Below are positions 1 to 6,924 of a stretch of DNA of 16,562 bases, in pieces. A program made the translations under genes and the position numbers. Location: contig CAKUEV010000020.1 in assembly GCA_934646845.1 (NCBI GenBank), positions 1 through 16,562 on the forward strand, in the 5' to 3' direction. The DNA is from an uncultured Slackia sp. Lineage in GTDB: Bacteria > Actinomycetota > Coriobacteriia > Coriobacteriales > Eggerthellaceae. Below the pieces are notes generated by a model that worked only from the letters and a program-made list of their open reading frames with translations, did not search any database and was not told the DNA's origin. Positions within the stretch are counted from its first letter, which is position 1, and each line of letters opens with the position of its first letter.

Positions 1-2861
1 TGCCGCTCACGAACCTCATCACGCTTGCGCTTCAAAAACGCTCTGCGGAAATCTCGGTCGCGACGGGCGATGAAGGCGCGCCGTTTTATTCGCTTGAGGG
101 GGCGCAATTCAGCGTGTTCCAGCATTGCGAAAACGGCGTATGCAGCGGGCTGATCACCGAATTTTCTACGAATGCACAAGGCTACGCCGAAATCGAGCTT
201 GCTCCAGGCCAGGGCGTGTGGATTCAAGAGGACCACGCCCCCTTGGGATTTTGCGCCTGGGATGAACCGCGGTATATGGAGGTGGACCAGGCAGCAGGCG
301 CGCAAACGCTTGACGATACGCCAAAAACCGTGCGCGTCGCCATCGAGAAACGAGACGTCGAAACCCGCAATCGCGCCCAAGGACATGCCACACTTTCGGG
401 AGCGCTCTTCGAGCTCGTCGATTCGCAGGGAAACTCCTATACCGCGGAAAGCGCGTGGCGCGAAACCGAAGCTGGCGGCGCGTGGATTGCGGAATTTCCC
501 GAAATCGCACGAGGAGCTGTTCGCATTCGTGAGGTTTCAGCGCCGAAGGGCTACGCCGTCGCGCCGCTTCCGCATGCGGATGCCGATGGGTGGGTAGCCT
601 TCGATTTAGCGCCTGAGAGCGACGAACCCTGCGCGACCGTAGCCTTAACCGCATACGATCGCGTGCTTCGAGGCGACATCGAAGGCGCGAAATTCTTCGA
701 GCATGAAGGAGAGGGCGACGAATCACTGAAATCGCCCCTCGAAGGAGCGGAATTCAAAATATGGCTGCAAGACGATGGAAGCCTTGCGAGCAAGGGCTAC
801 AACGTTGCGCCAATTCTTGACGCGCAAGGAAAGGCCGTCATCTCGAACGGCGGATCGGCGCTTTTCGGCTCGCTCATGGGAACCGTCACAACGAAAAGTG
901 ACGGGCGCTTCACTTCGAAGGATTTGCTTGAAAGCTGGGAGCCGGAAGCCCATGGCGAACAATCGGCGCCGAGTTGCGCCCTGCCCTATGGAACCTACAC
1001 CATTGTTGAAACGTATTGCCCCGATGAGGCGCTCAGACTCGTCGATCCAATCACCGATATTGAAGTGCATGCCGACGCGCACATCGTGTTCATGACGATT
1101 GAGGACCATCGCATCTACTCGCCCGTACGCGTAAAGAAGACCGATGCCGAGACGGGTAAAACCGTGCTTTCGCCAGGAACCGTCGTCGAGCTGCTTAGAA
1201 AAGACGCCAACGGCGAATACCAATCCGTGTCGTTCGAGGTGCATACGCCAAGCACTGAACGCATTTCCAACTTCACGATTCCCGAGTCGGGCGTGATGCA
1301 ATTCCCGGAAAGGCTCGCCTGGGGCAGCTATGCCATTCGGGAGGTTTCAACCATCGCTCCCTACCTCACGCGAAAAGAGCCCTTGTACTTCGAGGTTTCG
1401 CAAAATCACCGCTGGGAGGAAGACGACGTCATTGAAATAACCTTGCCCAACGAAAAGGCATACGGAGCCATCGAAGGACACAAGATCGATATTCTGACCG
1501 GAGAGGACGTCTCGGGGGCCACCTATGAGGCACGAGCCGCAACCGACATCGTATTCCCCGACGGAACGCTTGCGCTACACAGGGGCGACTTCGCGGGGAG
1601 CGCAACGAGTGATGAGTCGGGAGCGTGGACGATTGCACCTCTGCCGCTCGGGCCAGGCACCGCGGAATACGTCGTAGTCGAAACCCTCTCGCCCGAAGGG
1701 TATAGAACCGAAACGAAGCATCACCACATAACGCTGACATGGGAAAACGACACCTGCGAAGTCGTATGCGCAAGCATCACGATTGAGGAAGAGCCAACAG
1801 GGATCGAGGTTACGAAGGTCGACGCGCAAACAGGTGAGCCCATTACCGGGGTCGAATTCGTTTTAAGTGCGCAGAAGAGCGAAGGAGGCCAAGAAGAAGA
1901 ACAAGGAAAGGCCGAGGCATCCTCGACTGCAGGCATTCAGGATGAGGACGCTTTAGGCAACAGCGAGACCGCAAGCGATGCGAATGAGATAAAAGAAAGC
2001 GAACAGCCCAGTGATGCTTTGGCGGTCGCAGCGAAAAAGGCGGACGACGAATCTGGCGAAGCAAGCGCCGACGACAAAGCTACCGATGCGCCCAATGAAT
2101 ACAAGCTCGTAACCGACGAAGAAGGCCTCGCCACAGCTACGCACCTGCCAAAAGGACGCGCCTATACGCTCCGCGAAACACGTCCCCGCTTCGATTTGGG
2201 TTACGTGACAAGCGATTGGAGCAAAACACGCTTCCTTGCAAGCAACGGACGCTGGTATGAAAGCGAAAACGCCTGGATCGAAGCGCGCGATGCGGGATGC
2301 GAAGGCGAAAACGAAGGCGACGCCCTGTGGGAAGAGACCGTCGAGAATGATTTCACACGCTTGGCATTTTTCAAGGTCGATGCTGAGCGCTACGAACAAG
2401 CCAGCAAAGCGCATGCCGATGACGGCAGCGCCGAGCAGGCAGCTTCGCAAGCGAGAATTGAGGGCGGAAAATTCCGTCTTGAAGACTCCCAAGGCAACCC
2501 CATTGAACCCTGCAATGAAGGACTTGAAGCCGACGGATGGGCTGCCCAAGGGGAAACGCCAGTGGAATTTAGCCACCTGCGCGTTGGAGAAACGTATGTC
2601 CTCACTGAAGCATGCGCCCCTGAAGGGTATAAAACCGAAGACCAAGAACTGCGGGTCGAGATTCGCGATACGCCCGAAATCGAAATCGCGATTCTAAAAA
2701 ACAAGCGAATGAAGCCCCTGCCGAAAACGCTCGATTTCGCAACAGGCCTTATCACGGGGGCGGCGGGACTCGCTTTCGCGGGAAGCGCGGCGGCAATGGC
2801 CGCATACAGCAAGCGTCGATGCGAAATGGAAGCTGCACCCAAGGCCGAAGAGCGCCCCTGA
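1..2861 (+). CDS. Multi-domain SpaA/Cna_B-like surface adhesin with C-terminal sorting signal, 5' partial
   Basis: The frame is open from base 3, with no stop before TGA at 2859-2861, so the true start lies outside the window; the GTG at 114 is only an internal valine. About 950 residues are visible. They form at least six tandem SpaA/Cna_B-type beta-sandwich units. Typical openings with a Lys near the start are SLEGAQF (about 87), SGALFEL (about 390), SPLEGAEF (about 732), VKKTDAETG (about 1130), EGHKIDILTG (about 1470), VTKVDAQTG (about 1810) and FFKVDAE (about 2370). Typical closings with the isopeptide-catalysing Glu are IREVSAPKGY, IVETYCP, IREVSTI, VVETLSPEGY, LRETRP and LTEACAPEGY. An acidic, Ser/Ala-rich linker (about 1870-2095) is inserted inside one domain. 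The C-terminus has LPKTLD (2718-2735), a hydrophobic span, then SKRR and a 13-residue tail, which is a sortase signal layout. About a dozen cysteines are present. In known families such proteins are pilins or adhesins cross-linked to the wall; the ligand is unknown and no sortase is in view. Confidence 0.88.
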   Translation, partial: PLTNLITLALQKRSAEISVATGDEGAPFYSLEGAQFSVFQHCENGVCSGLITEFSTNAQGYAEIELAPGQGVWIQEDHAPLGFCAWDEPRYMEVDQAAGAQTLDDTPKTVRVAIEKRDVETRNRAQGHATLSGALFELVDSQGNSYTAESAWRETEAGGAWIAEFPEIARGAVRIREVSAPKGYAVAPLPHADADGWVAFDLAPESDEPCATVALTAYDRVLRGDIEGAKFFEHEGEGDESLKSPLEGAEFKIWLQDDGSLASKGYNVAPILDAQGKAVISNGGSALFGSLMGTVTTKSDGRFTSKDLLESWEPEAHGEQSAPSCALPYGTYTIVETYCPDEALRLVDPITDIEVHADAHIVFMTIEDHRIYSPVRVKKTDAETGKTVLSPGTVVELLRKDANGEYQSVSFEVHTPSTERISNFTIPESGVMQFPERLAWGSYAIREVSTIAPYLTRKEPLYFEVSQNHRWEEDDVIEITLPNEKAYGAIEGHKIDILTGEDVSGATYEARAATDIVFPDGTLALHRGDFAGSATSDESGAWTIAPLPLGPGTAEYVVVETLSPEGYRTETKHHHITLTWENDTCEVVCASITIEEEPTGIEVTKVDAQTGEPITGVEFVLSAQKSEGGQEEEQGKAEASSTAGIQDEDALGNSETASDANEIKESEQPSDALAVAAKKADDESGEASADDKATDAPNEYKLVTDEEGLATATHLPKGRAYTLRETRPRFDLGYVTSDWSKTRFLASNGRWYESENAWIEARDAGCEGENEGDALWEETVENDFTRLAFFKVDAERYEQASKAHADDGSAEQAASQARIEGGKFRLEDSQGNPIEPCNEGLEADGWAAQGETPVEFSHLRVGETYVLTEACAPEGYKTEDQELRVEIRDTPEIEIAILKNKRMKPLPKTLDFATGLITGAAGLAFAGSAAAMAAYSKRRCEMEAAPKAEERP

Positions 2862-2889
2862 CAGACGCAGCGTCAATCTCTCCAAGCGC

Positions 2890-2918
2890 AAAAAAGCCCC
2901 CGCGCTGCGGGGGCTTTT
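2890..2918. terminator. Bidirectional intrinsic terminator between the surface-protein gene and rplT
   Basis: A perfect 8-bp GC stem (GCCCCCGC at 2896-2903, GCGGGGGC at 2907-2914) with loop GCT is flanked by six A's (2890-2895) on the left and TTTT (2915-2918) on the right. It therefore gives a U-tract in both directions. It lies 29 bases after the plus-strand stop and 20 bases after the rplT stop, so it can end both convergent transcripts. Confidence 0.9.
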
Positions 2919-2937
2919 GGCGTTCAGCAAGAACGAA

Positions 2938-3294
2938 TTATTTCAGAGCAGCCTTGGAGACCTCGACCAGCGCGGCAAAAGCCTCGGGGTCGTTGATGGC
3001 CATATCGGAGAGCACCTTGCGGTCGAGCTCGACGCCAGCCTTGTGGAGGCCATTCATGAACACGGAGTAGGACACACCGTTGATACGAGCAGCAGCGTTG
3101 ATGCGGGTAATCCAGAGACGACGAACCTCGCGCTTCTTGTTGCGACGATCGCGGTACTGGTACTGCAGCGAGTGACGGACCTGCTCCTTCGCCTTCTTAT
3201 AATGGCGAGACTTAGCTCCGTAGTAGCCCTTCGCACGAGCGAGGACAACGCGACGCTTCTTCTTAGCGGAAACAGAACGCTTAACACGTGGCAT
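2938..3294 (-). CDS. rplT: 50S ribosomal protein L20
   Basis: The product has 118 residues, the usual L20 length. It has the basic N-terminus MPRVKRSV, the family motif [14 protein letters not shown], and the conserved core [11 protein letters not shown] followed by G-V-S-Y. L20 binds 23S rRNA early in assembly of the large subunit, and in Bacillus-type systems it also represses its own operon through the mRNA leader. The gene is the last of infC-rpmI-rplT, 22 bases after rpmI, with an AGGAAGTGA ribosome binding site. The stop TAA is followed by the shared terminator at 2890-2918. Confidence 0.98.
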   Translation of the reverse strand: MPRVKRSVSAKKKRRVVLARAKGYYGAKSRHYKKAKEQVRHSLQYQYRDRRNKKREVRRLWITRINAAARINGVSYSVFMNGLHKAGVELDRKVLSDMAINDPEAFAALVEVSKAALK

Positions 3295-3316
3295 TGATAA
3301 TCACTTCCTAAATCAA

Positions 3317-3514
3317 TTAGCGGAGGCCGAGGTTGCGAGCGACAACACGCTTGTCGGACTCAGCGACAACAGTCTCTTTGCGGAAATTGCGGATACGCTT
3401 GGGGCTCTTCTTGCTCTTGATGTGGCTCTTGAAAGCCTTAGCGCGGACGATCTTGCCGGTACCGGTAACGCGGAAGCGCTTTGCGGTGCCCTTATGGGTC
3501 TTCATCTTAGGCAT
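3317..3514 (-). CDS. rpmI: 50S ribosomal protein L35
   Basis: The product has 65 residues, begins [14 protein letters not shown] and continues with V-T-G-T-G-K, the conserved start of L35. It is very rich in Lys and Arg, as expected for an rRNA-binding protein of the large subunit. The ATG is preceded by AGAAAGGA at good spacing. It sits between infC (18 bases upstream) and rplT, the conserved bacterial order, and is presumably co-transcribed with both. Confidence 0.98.
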   Translation of the reverse strand: MPKMKTHKGTAKRFRVTGTGKIVRAKAFKSHIKSKKSPKRIRNFRKETVVAESDKRVVARNLGLR

Positions 3515-3532
3515 AATCGAAGTCCTTTCTGC

Positions 3533-4102
3533 TTACTCGTTGGATTCGCCGTTGTTTTTGGCGTCTTTATCGGCTGCTTTTTTCACCGCTGCCGGAAGCG
3601 GAGCGATGAGCATATGCATGTTGCGGCCCTCCATTTTGGGGGCATTCTCGATAACGGCAACGTCTTTCAAGTCGTCTGCCAAACGTTCGAGAATCGAGAG
3701 GCCCTGCTCGGGGTGAGCCATCTCGCGGCCACGGAACATAATCGTGATCTTGACCTTAGCGCCGCCTGCCAAGAAACGAAGCACATGCTTCTTCTTCGTG
3801 GTGTAGTCACCCACGTCGATCTTGGGACGGAACTTCATTTCCTTGATCTCGACCTTGGTCTGCTTCTTGCGAGCCTGCTTGGCCTTGATCGCCTGGTCGT
3901 ACTTGAACTTTCCGTAGTCCATAATGCGGCACACGGGCGGTTCAGCGTTCGGCGCGATTTCGACAAGGTCCAAACCGGCCTCTTCTGCGATGCGCATGGC
4001 CTCGCGGGTGTTGAAGATACCCATCTGAGAACCGTCGTAGCCAATCAGACGGCACTCACGAGTGCGGATTTCTTCATTGAGCCTGGGCTCTTGAGCTGCT
4101 AT
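3533..4102 (-). CDS. infC: Translation initiation factor IF-3, probable ATA start
   Basis: IF-3 binds the 30S subunit and checks start-codon and initiator-tRNA pairing. The frame contains the N-domain hallmarks RLNEEIR and C-R-L-I-G, the motif EAGLDLVEIAPNAEPPVCRI then M-D-Y-G-K-F-K-Y, and the C-domain pattern KEMKFRP...VKITIMFRGREM. The frame is open to a GTG at 4109-4111, but that GTG overlaps the AGGAGG ribosome binding site (4111-4116 on the plus strand) and cannot be read from it. No ATG exists between the AGGAGG and the conserved domain. ATA at 4100-4102 lies 8 bases after AGGAGG and gives a 189-residue protein beginning (M)AAQEPRLNEE, so I choose it. Rare start codons are a known feature of infC (AUU in E. 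coli) and allow feedback by IF-3. The C-terminus has an added Lys/Asp/Asn-rich tail. It is first in the operon with rpmI and rplT. Confidence 0.93.
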   Translation of the reverse strand: MAAQEPRLNEEIRTRECRLIGYDGSQMGIFNTREAMRIAEEAGLDLVEIAPNAEPPVCRIMDYGKFKYDQAIKAKQARKKQTKVEIKEMKFRPKIDVGDYTTKKKHVLRFLAGGAKVKITIMFRGREMAHPEQGLSILERLADDLKDVAVIENAPKMEGRNMHMLIAPLPAAVKKAADKDAKNNGESNE

Positions 4103-4116
4103 TGCGCTCACCTCCT
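4100..4116 (-). promoter_or_regulatory. infC ribosome binding site with ATA start codon
   Basis: On the minus strand the sequence reads AGGAGG, then 8 bases (TGAGCGCA), then ATA GCA GCT. The in-frame GTG overlaps the last G of AGGAGG, which leaves zero spacing. The nearest ATG upstream is immediately followed by TAG. ATA is therefore the only codon at a usable distance that leads into IF-3. Confidence 0.72.
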
Positions 4117-4264
4117 ACATCTCCCGCGGGTTGCGGGTTTGCACTGTAACAAAAAACCCTGCGCGCACGCACAGGGTTCAAGAAGTTCATGAAGAAGTAT
4201 ATTCTTGAGACCCATCAGCTTGCGCCGAAGCAGGTGGGAGGTTTTTGCCTCCGCTTGAAACAGC
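4103..4264 (-). ncRNA. Structured leader of the infC-rpmI-rplT operon (attenuator candidate)
   Basis: The roughly 160-base leader between the putative transcription start and infC contains two competing structures. A terminator hairpin uses AACCCTGTGC/GCGCAGGGTT (plus-strand 4155-4178) followed by T's. An alternative helix pairs GGGTcTCAAGAA (plus-strand 4202-4213) with TTCTTGAACCC (4174-4184); it has 11 pairs with one bulged C, and it takes up the AACCC needed by the terminator. A small GGAGG/CCTCC hairpin lies earlier (4237-4252). This matches the logic of L20-controlled attenuation known from Bacillus. Whether L20 or another ligand acts here is inference, and I cannot assign an Rfam family. 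Confidence 0.6.
4151..4178 (-). terminator. Intrinsic terminator inside the infC leader
   Basis: On the minus strand CCCTGTGC and GCGCAGGG (plus-strand 4169-4176 and 4157-4164) form an 8-bp stem with one G-U pair around loop GTGC. Two A-T pairs extend it, and TTTTTT follows (A's at 4151-4156). It sits about 50 bases before the infC start, in the position of an attenuator. Confidence 0.78.
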
Positions 4265-4275
4265 TCGAATATAAT
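4245..4275 (+). promoter_or_regulatory. Putative promoter for the histidinol phosphatase gene, overlapping the infC promoter
   Basis: A perfect TATAAT lies at 4270-4275. The best upstream hexamer, TTGCCT at 4245-4250, has a long spacer of 19 bases, so the -35 part is weak. The -10 element overlaps the minus-strand TATTAT, so the two divergent genes would compete for polymerase at the same site. Confidence 0.35.
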
Positions 4276-4300
4276 AGCAACATTCTCTTTCGGTTGGCAA
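4271..4300 (-). promoter_or_regulatory. Putative infC operon promoter
   Basis: On the minus strand TTGCCA (plus 4295-4300) and TATTAT (plus 4271-4276) are separated by 18 bases, a good match to the housekeeping sigma consensus. Transcription would begin near 4264 and give the attenuator leader. Confidence 0.5.
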
Positions 4301-4329
4301 GAAGAAATTCTTAGATGTGGAGGAAAAAC

Positions 4330-5232
4330 GTGCACGCATCCATTATTGACTGCCATACCCATACGAATTTCTCTGACGGCGAGTCGTCATTCGAGGAAAA
4401 TGTGCGTGCGGCCGCAGCGCAGGGATGCCGCGTGCTCGTTTCCACCGACCACCTCACGCTGCCGGCCAGCATGGACCCGCGATGCGAGTGCCAAGTGCCG
4501 GCGCGCGATTTGCCCGCCCATCAAGCAGCATTCGATGCTGCGCGCGAGCTTGCAGCAGAAATCGCGCCCGACATGGATTTCATTTTTGGATTCGAATGCG
4601 ACTGGTATCCGGGATGCGAGCGCAACGTTGCAAAGTGGGCACAAAACGCCCAGGTCAAGCTTGGCAGCGTGCATTGGATTGGAGCCGCGGGAGACGTTTC
4701 GATCGCCGCGGGCGAACACGGCTGCGACCGCATCGACCCCGCCGATGCGGTCGGCCTCGCCGCAGGCTGGATCGATTATTCGGAAGACATGCACATTTGG
4801 GAAGAACTCGGCGCAAGCGGCGTATGGCGTGCGTACGTCGATGCGTGGTGCGCCGCGTGCGAAAGCCCCCTCGCCTTCGACTCGATGGCCCACCCCGACC
4901 TGCCTATGCGCTTTTCGCAAGATGGATGGGCGGCACCCGCGAACATCGAAAGCCTTTGGGATGAAATGGCCGCATGCGCGCACGACACAAATCGCCGCGT
5001 CGAGCTATCTACCGCGTCGCTGCGCAAAGGCCTGCCGGACTACTACCCTGCCACAGGCCTGCTCGAACGTTTCTCCAAAGCTGGCGTGCCCATCACAATT
5101 GGCTCCGATGCGCATGTCGCAAGCGATATATGCTTCGACGTCCTCGAGGCCCAAAAGCATGCTTTCGCTGCAGGGTATCGAACCTTCGACGTACCCCGAG
5201 CCGACGGCTCATGGGAAAGCTGGAACCTTTAG
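4330..5232 (+). CDS. hisK: PHP-family histidinol-phosphatase
   Basis: This is a metal-dependent PHP-fold phosphatase that removes phosphate from L-histidinol phosphate, the step before HisD. Visible PHP motifs are DCHTHTNFSDG near the N-terminus (His-x-His metal ligands), STDH at about residue 40, FGFECDWYPG, LGSVHWIG and the C-terminal GSDAHVASDI. I choose GTG at 4330 because GGAGG (4319-4323) sits 6 bases before it; the ATG at 4315 would overlap that site. This gives 300 residues, slightly longer than typical HisK/HisJ proteins. HisB in this window has only the dehydratase domain, so a separate phosphatase is required, and this gene next to the his operon fits. It is convergent with hisE and ends 22 bases from it. 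The symbol rests on family and context; other PHP phosphoesterases remain possible. Confidence 0.85.
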   Translation: MHASIIDCHTHTNFSDGESSFEENVRAAAAQGCRVLVSTDHLTLPASMDPRCECQVPARDLPAHQAAFDAARELAAEIAPDMDFIFGFECDWYPGCERNVAKWAQNAQVKLGSVHWIGAAGDVSIAAGEHGCDRIDPADAVGLAAGWIDYSEDMHIWEELGASGVWRAYVDAWCAACESPLAFDSMAHPDLPMRFSQDGWAAPANIESLWDEMAACAHDTNRRVELSTASLRKGLPDYYPATGLLERFSKAGVPITIGSDAHVASDICFDVLEAQKHAFAAGYRTFDVPRADGSWESWNL

Positions 5233-5254
5233 GTGCGCCTTCGCGCCGCCCAGC

Positions 5255-5572
5255 CTACTTCATGCGCGCGTTAAGCTCCCCCGCAAGCTCATCGATGCCC
5301 ACGCCATAGCGCTCAAGCGTTACGAGCAGGTGATACACCAGATCGCCCGCCTCATAGCGAATATGGTCATGGTCGTTGTCTTTGCAGGCCATGATGACCT
5401 CGCTCGCCTCTTCGGCGATCTTTTTCAGCAGCTCGTCTTCGACGTCGGTAAGCAGGCGTGCCGTATAGCTCTCATCGGGGCTGGCATCGCGACGGGCGTG
5501 GATGATTTTGGCAAGGCCCTCGATGGTCTCTCCGATGTTGCCCGGTTGTACGTTTGCGGTACGAACTCCCAT
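5255..5572 (-). CDS. hisE: Phosphoribosyl-ATP pyrophosphatase
   Basis: The enzyme hydrolyses PR-ATP to PR-AMP and pyrophosphate, step 2 of histidine synthesis. It has 105 residues, typical for stand-alone HisE. The helical MazG-like core is visible as SYTARLL, KKIAEEASEV (acidic metal-binding cluster) and YEAGDLVYHLLVTL. I use the ATG at 5572 because AGGAGG precedes it by 7 bases; a longer in-frame extension overlaps hisI and shows no homology. It begins 2 bases after the hisI stop and is the last gene of the operon. No terminator is visible before the convergent phosphatase gene. Confidence 0.96.
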   Translation of the reverse strand: MGVRTANVQPGNIGETIEGLAKIIHARRDASPDESYTARLLTDVEDELLKKIAEEASEVIMACKDNDHDHIRYEAGDLVYHLLVTLERYGVGIDELAGELNARMK

Positions 5573-5574
5573 GG

Positions 5575-5913
5575 CTAATCCTCCTTTGTCGCACCTTCCG
5601 GCGCATCGTAGATTCGATTGAAAAAGCAGCTGCGCGCACCCGTGTGGCACGCGGGGCCTAATGAATCGACCCTTACAAGCAACGTGTCGGCGTCGCAATC
5701 GGCGTCGACGGAAATCACGCGCTGCATATTTCCGCTCGTAGCTCCTTTATTCCAGAGCTCTTGGCGGCTGCGGCTCCAAAACCACGTTGTTTTCGTCTCT
5801 TGCGTCAAACGCAGCGATTCGGCATTCATCCATGCCACCATGAGCACTTCGCCCGTGTCGTATTGCTGCACGACGGCGGGGATGAGCCCACGATCATCGA
5901 ACTTCAATTGCAT
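5575..5913 (-). CDS. hisI: Phosphoribosyl-AMP cyclohydrolase
   Basis: The enzyme opens the adenine ring of PR-AMP, step 3. It has 112 residues. Key motifs are [28 protein letters not shown], the acidic metal site [11 protein letters not shown] and the C-terminal G-P-A-C-H-T-G region with cysteines for zinc. ATG at 5913 follows AGGAAAGG and matches the usual N-terminus. The frame stays open about 65 codons further upstream, but that extension is Arg-rich and unlike HisI. It is followed at once by hisE; the two are fused as hisIE in many bacteria but separate here. Confidence 0.96.
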   Translation of the reverse strand: MQLKFDDRGLIPAVVQQYDTGEVLMVAWMNAESLRLTQETKTTWFWSRSRQELWNKGATSGNMQRVISVDADCDADTLLVRVDSLGPACHTGARSCFFNRIYDAPEGATKED

Positions 5914-6141
5914 TTCAAAACCTTTCCTGCCATGCAAGAGACAGCGAGATCCGTCTCTATCAAGCGCCGCGCAGCCGAAAGCGCAACTCCAGATTGACGC
6001 GCATCGGAATGCCATCGCCGCCACCCGCGCTCCCGCTCTTGGGAGCGCATGCGGCACCGTCGGCGAGAGAGCCGCGAACAACTCCGAACGCTCCGTGACT
6101 ACGCCAGACATAGAGCCTTGGTGCGCGGCGAAATGGCGCTT
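5914..6141 (-). other. 228-base gap between hisF and hisI with hairpins
   Basis: This is the largest gap inside the his operon. It holds an 8-bp perfect stem GCGCTCCC/GGGAGCGC (6027-6034 and 6041-6048) with a 6-base loop and no U-tract, so it is not a standard terminator. A second hairpin, GAGACGG/CTGTCTC with one G-U pair, lies about 20 bases before the hisI ribosome binding site (near 5936-5955). The minus-strand frame through it is open but resembles nothing known. Confidence 0.5.
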
Positions 6142-6924
6142 CTAAAAGTCGAGCCTCACGGGAATGCCCTGGCTTGCCATGTATTCCTTCACCTGTCGAA
6201 TGCTGAACTGCCCGAAATGGAACACGCTTGCGGCGAGCACCGCATCGGCCTCACCCTCGATGACGCCTTCCGCGAAATGCTCGAGCTCGCCAACGCCTCC
6301 GCTCGCGATAACGGGAATGCTTACCGCGCGGGCAACCGCACGCGTGAGCGCAACATCGAAGCCAGCCTTGGTGCCGTCGCGGTCCATGCTCGTGAGCAGA
6401 ATCTCGCCCGCTCCACGTCGAGCGGCCTGCGCCGCCCATTCAACCGCGTCAAGCCCCGTGGCATTTCGGCCGCCGGCCGTAAACACTTCCCACTTGTCAG
6501 CGCCAGGAGCGCCGGGCTTGCCCACGCGTTTCGCATCGATGGCGCACACCACAGCTTGACTGCCAAACGCCGAAGCCGCCGCAGTAATGAGCGACGGGTC
6601 GCGCACGGCCGCCGAATTGAGCGACACCTTGTCGGCACCCGCTGCAACCATAGCGCGCATGCCGGCAAGATCGCGGAAGCCACCACCCACCGCGTAGGGA
6701 ATTGAAAGTTCCTCCGAAGCGTGGCTTGCCATATCGATCGTGGTCGCACGGCCATCGCTTGTAGCTGTGATATCGAGGAACACAACCTCGTCGGCGCCTT
6801 CGCGGTCATACGCTGCGGCCAGCTCCACTGGGTCGCCCGCATCACGCAGCGATACGAAGTTCACGCCCTTCACCACGCGGCCGTCCTTCACGTCGAGGCA
6901 GGGAATCACGCGCTTCGTCAGCAT
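6142..6924 (-). CDS. hisF: Imidazole glycerol phosphate synthase subunit HisF
   Basis: HisF is the (beta-alpha)8-barrel cyclase subunit. It uses ammonia from HisH to turn PRFAR into imidazole glycerol phosphate and AICAR. It has 260 residues, slightly over the usual 250-257. The catalytic aspartates are Asp11 in [14 protein letters not shown] and Asp129 in VCAIDAKR. The phosphate-binding ends AVGGGFR and [13 protein letters not shown] are intact. The start ATG lies inside the end of hisA (7-base overlap) after AAAGGCGG, which suggests translational coupling. A few extra residues occur after Asp129 ([13 protein letters not shown]). Confidence 0.98.
   Translation of the reverse strand: MLTKRVIPCLDVKDGRVVKGVNFVSLRDAGDPVELAAAYDREGADEVVFLDITATSDGRATTIDMASHASEELSIPYAVGGGFRDLAGMRAMVAAGADKVSLNSAAVRDPSLITAAASAFGSQAVVCAIDAKRVGKPGAPGADKWEVFTAGGRNATGLDAVEWAAQAARRGAGEILLTSMDRDGTKAGFDVALTRAVARAVSIPVIASGGVGELEHFAEGVIEGEADAVLAASVFHFGQFSIRQVKEYMASQGIPVRLDF

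Noticed and set aside
4109..4111. GTG as the infC start
   Set aside because: It overlaps the AGGAGG ribosome binding site, so spacing is zero; ATA 9 bases downstream has proper spacing.
3422..4192. 256-codon plus-strand frame across rpmI and infC
   Set aside because: It is antisense to two certain translation genes and to the leader.
4346..5578. A 410-codon plus-strand frame over the phosphatase and hisE
   Set aside because: It is out of frame with the PHP motifs, antisense to hisE, and has shadow-frame composition.
5914..6111. N-terminal extension of HisI
   Set aside because: The frame is open but Arg/Ala-rich and unlike HisI, and a ribosome binding site precedes the ATG at 5913.
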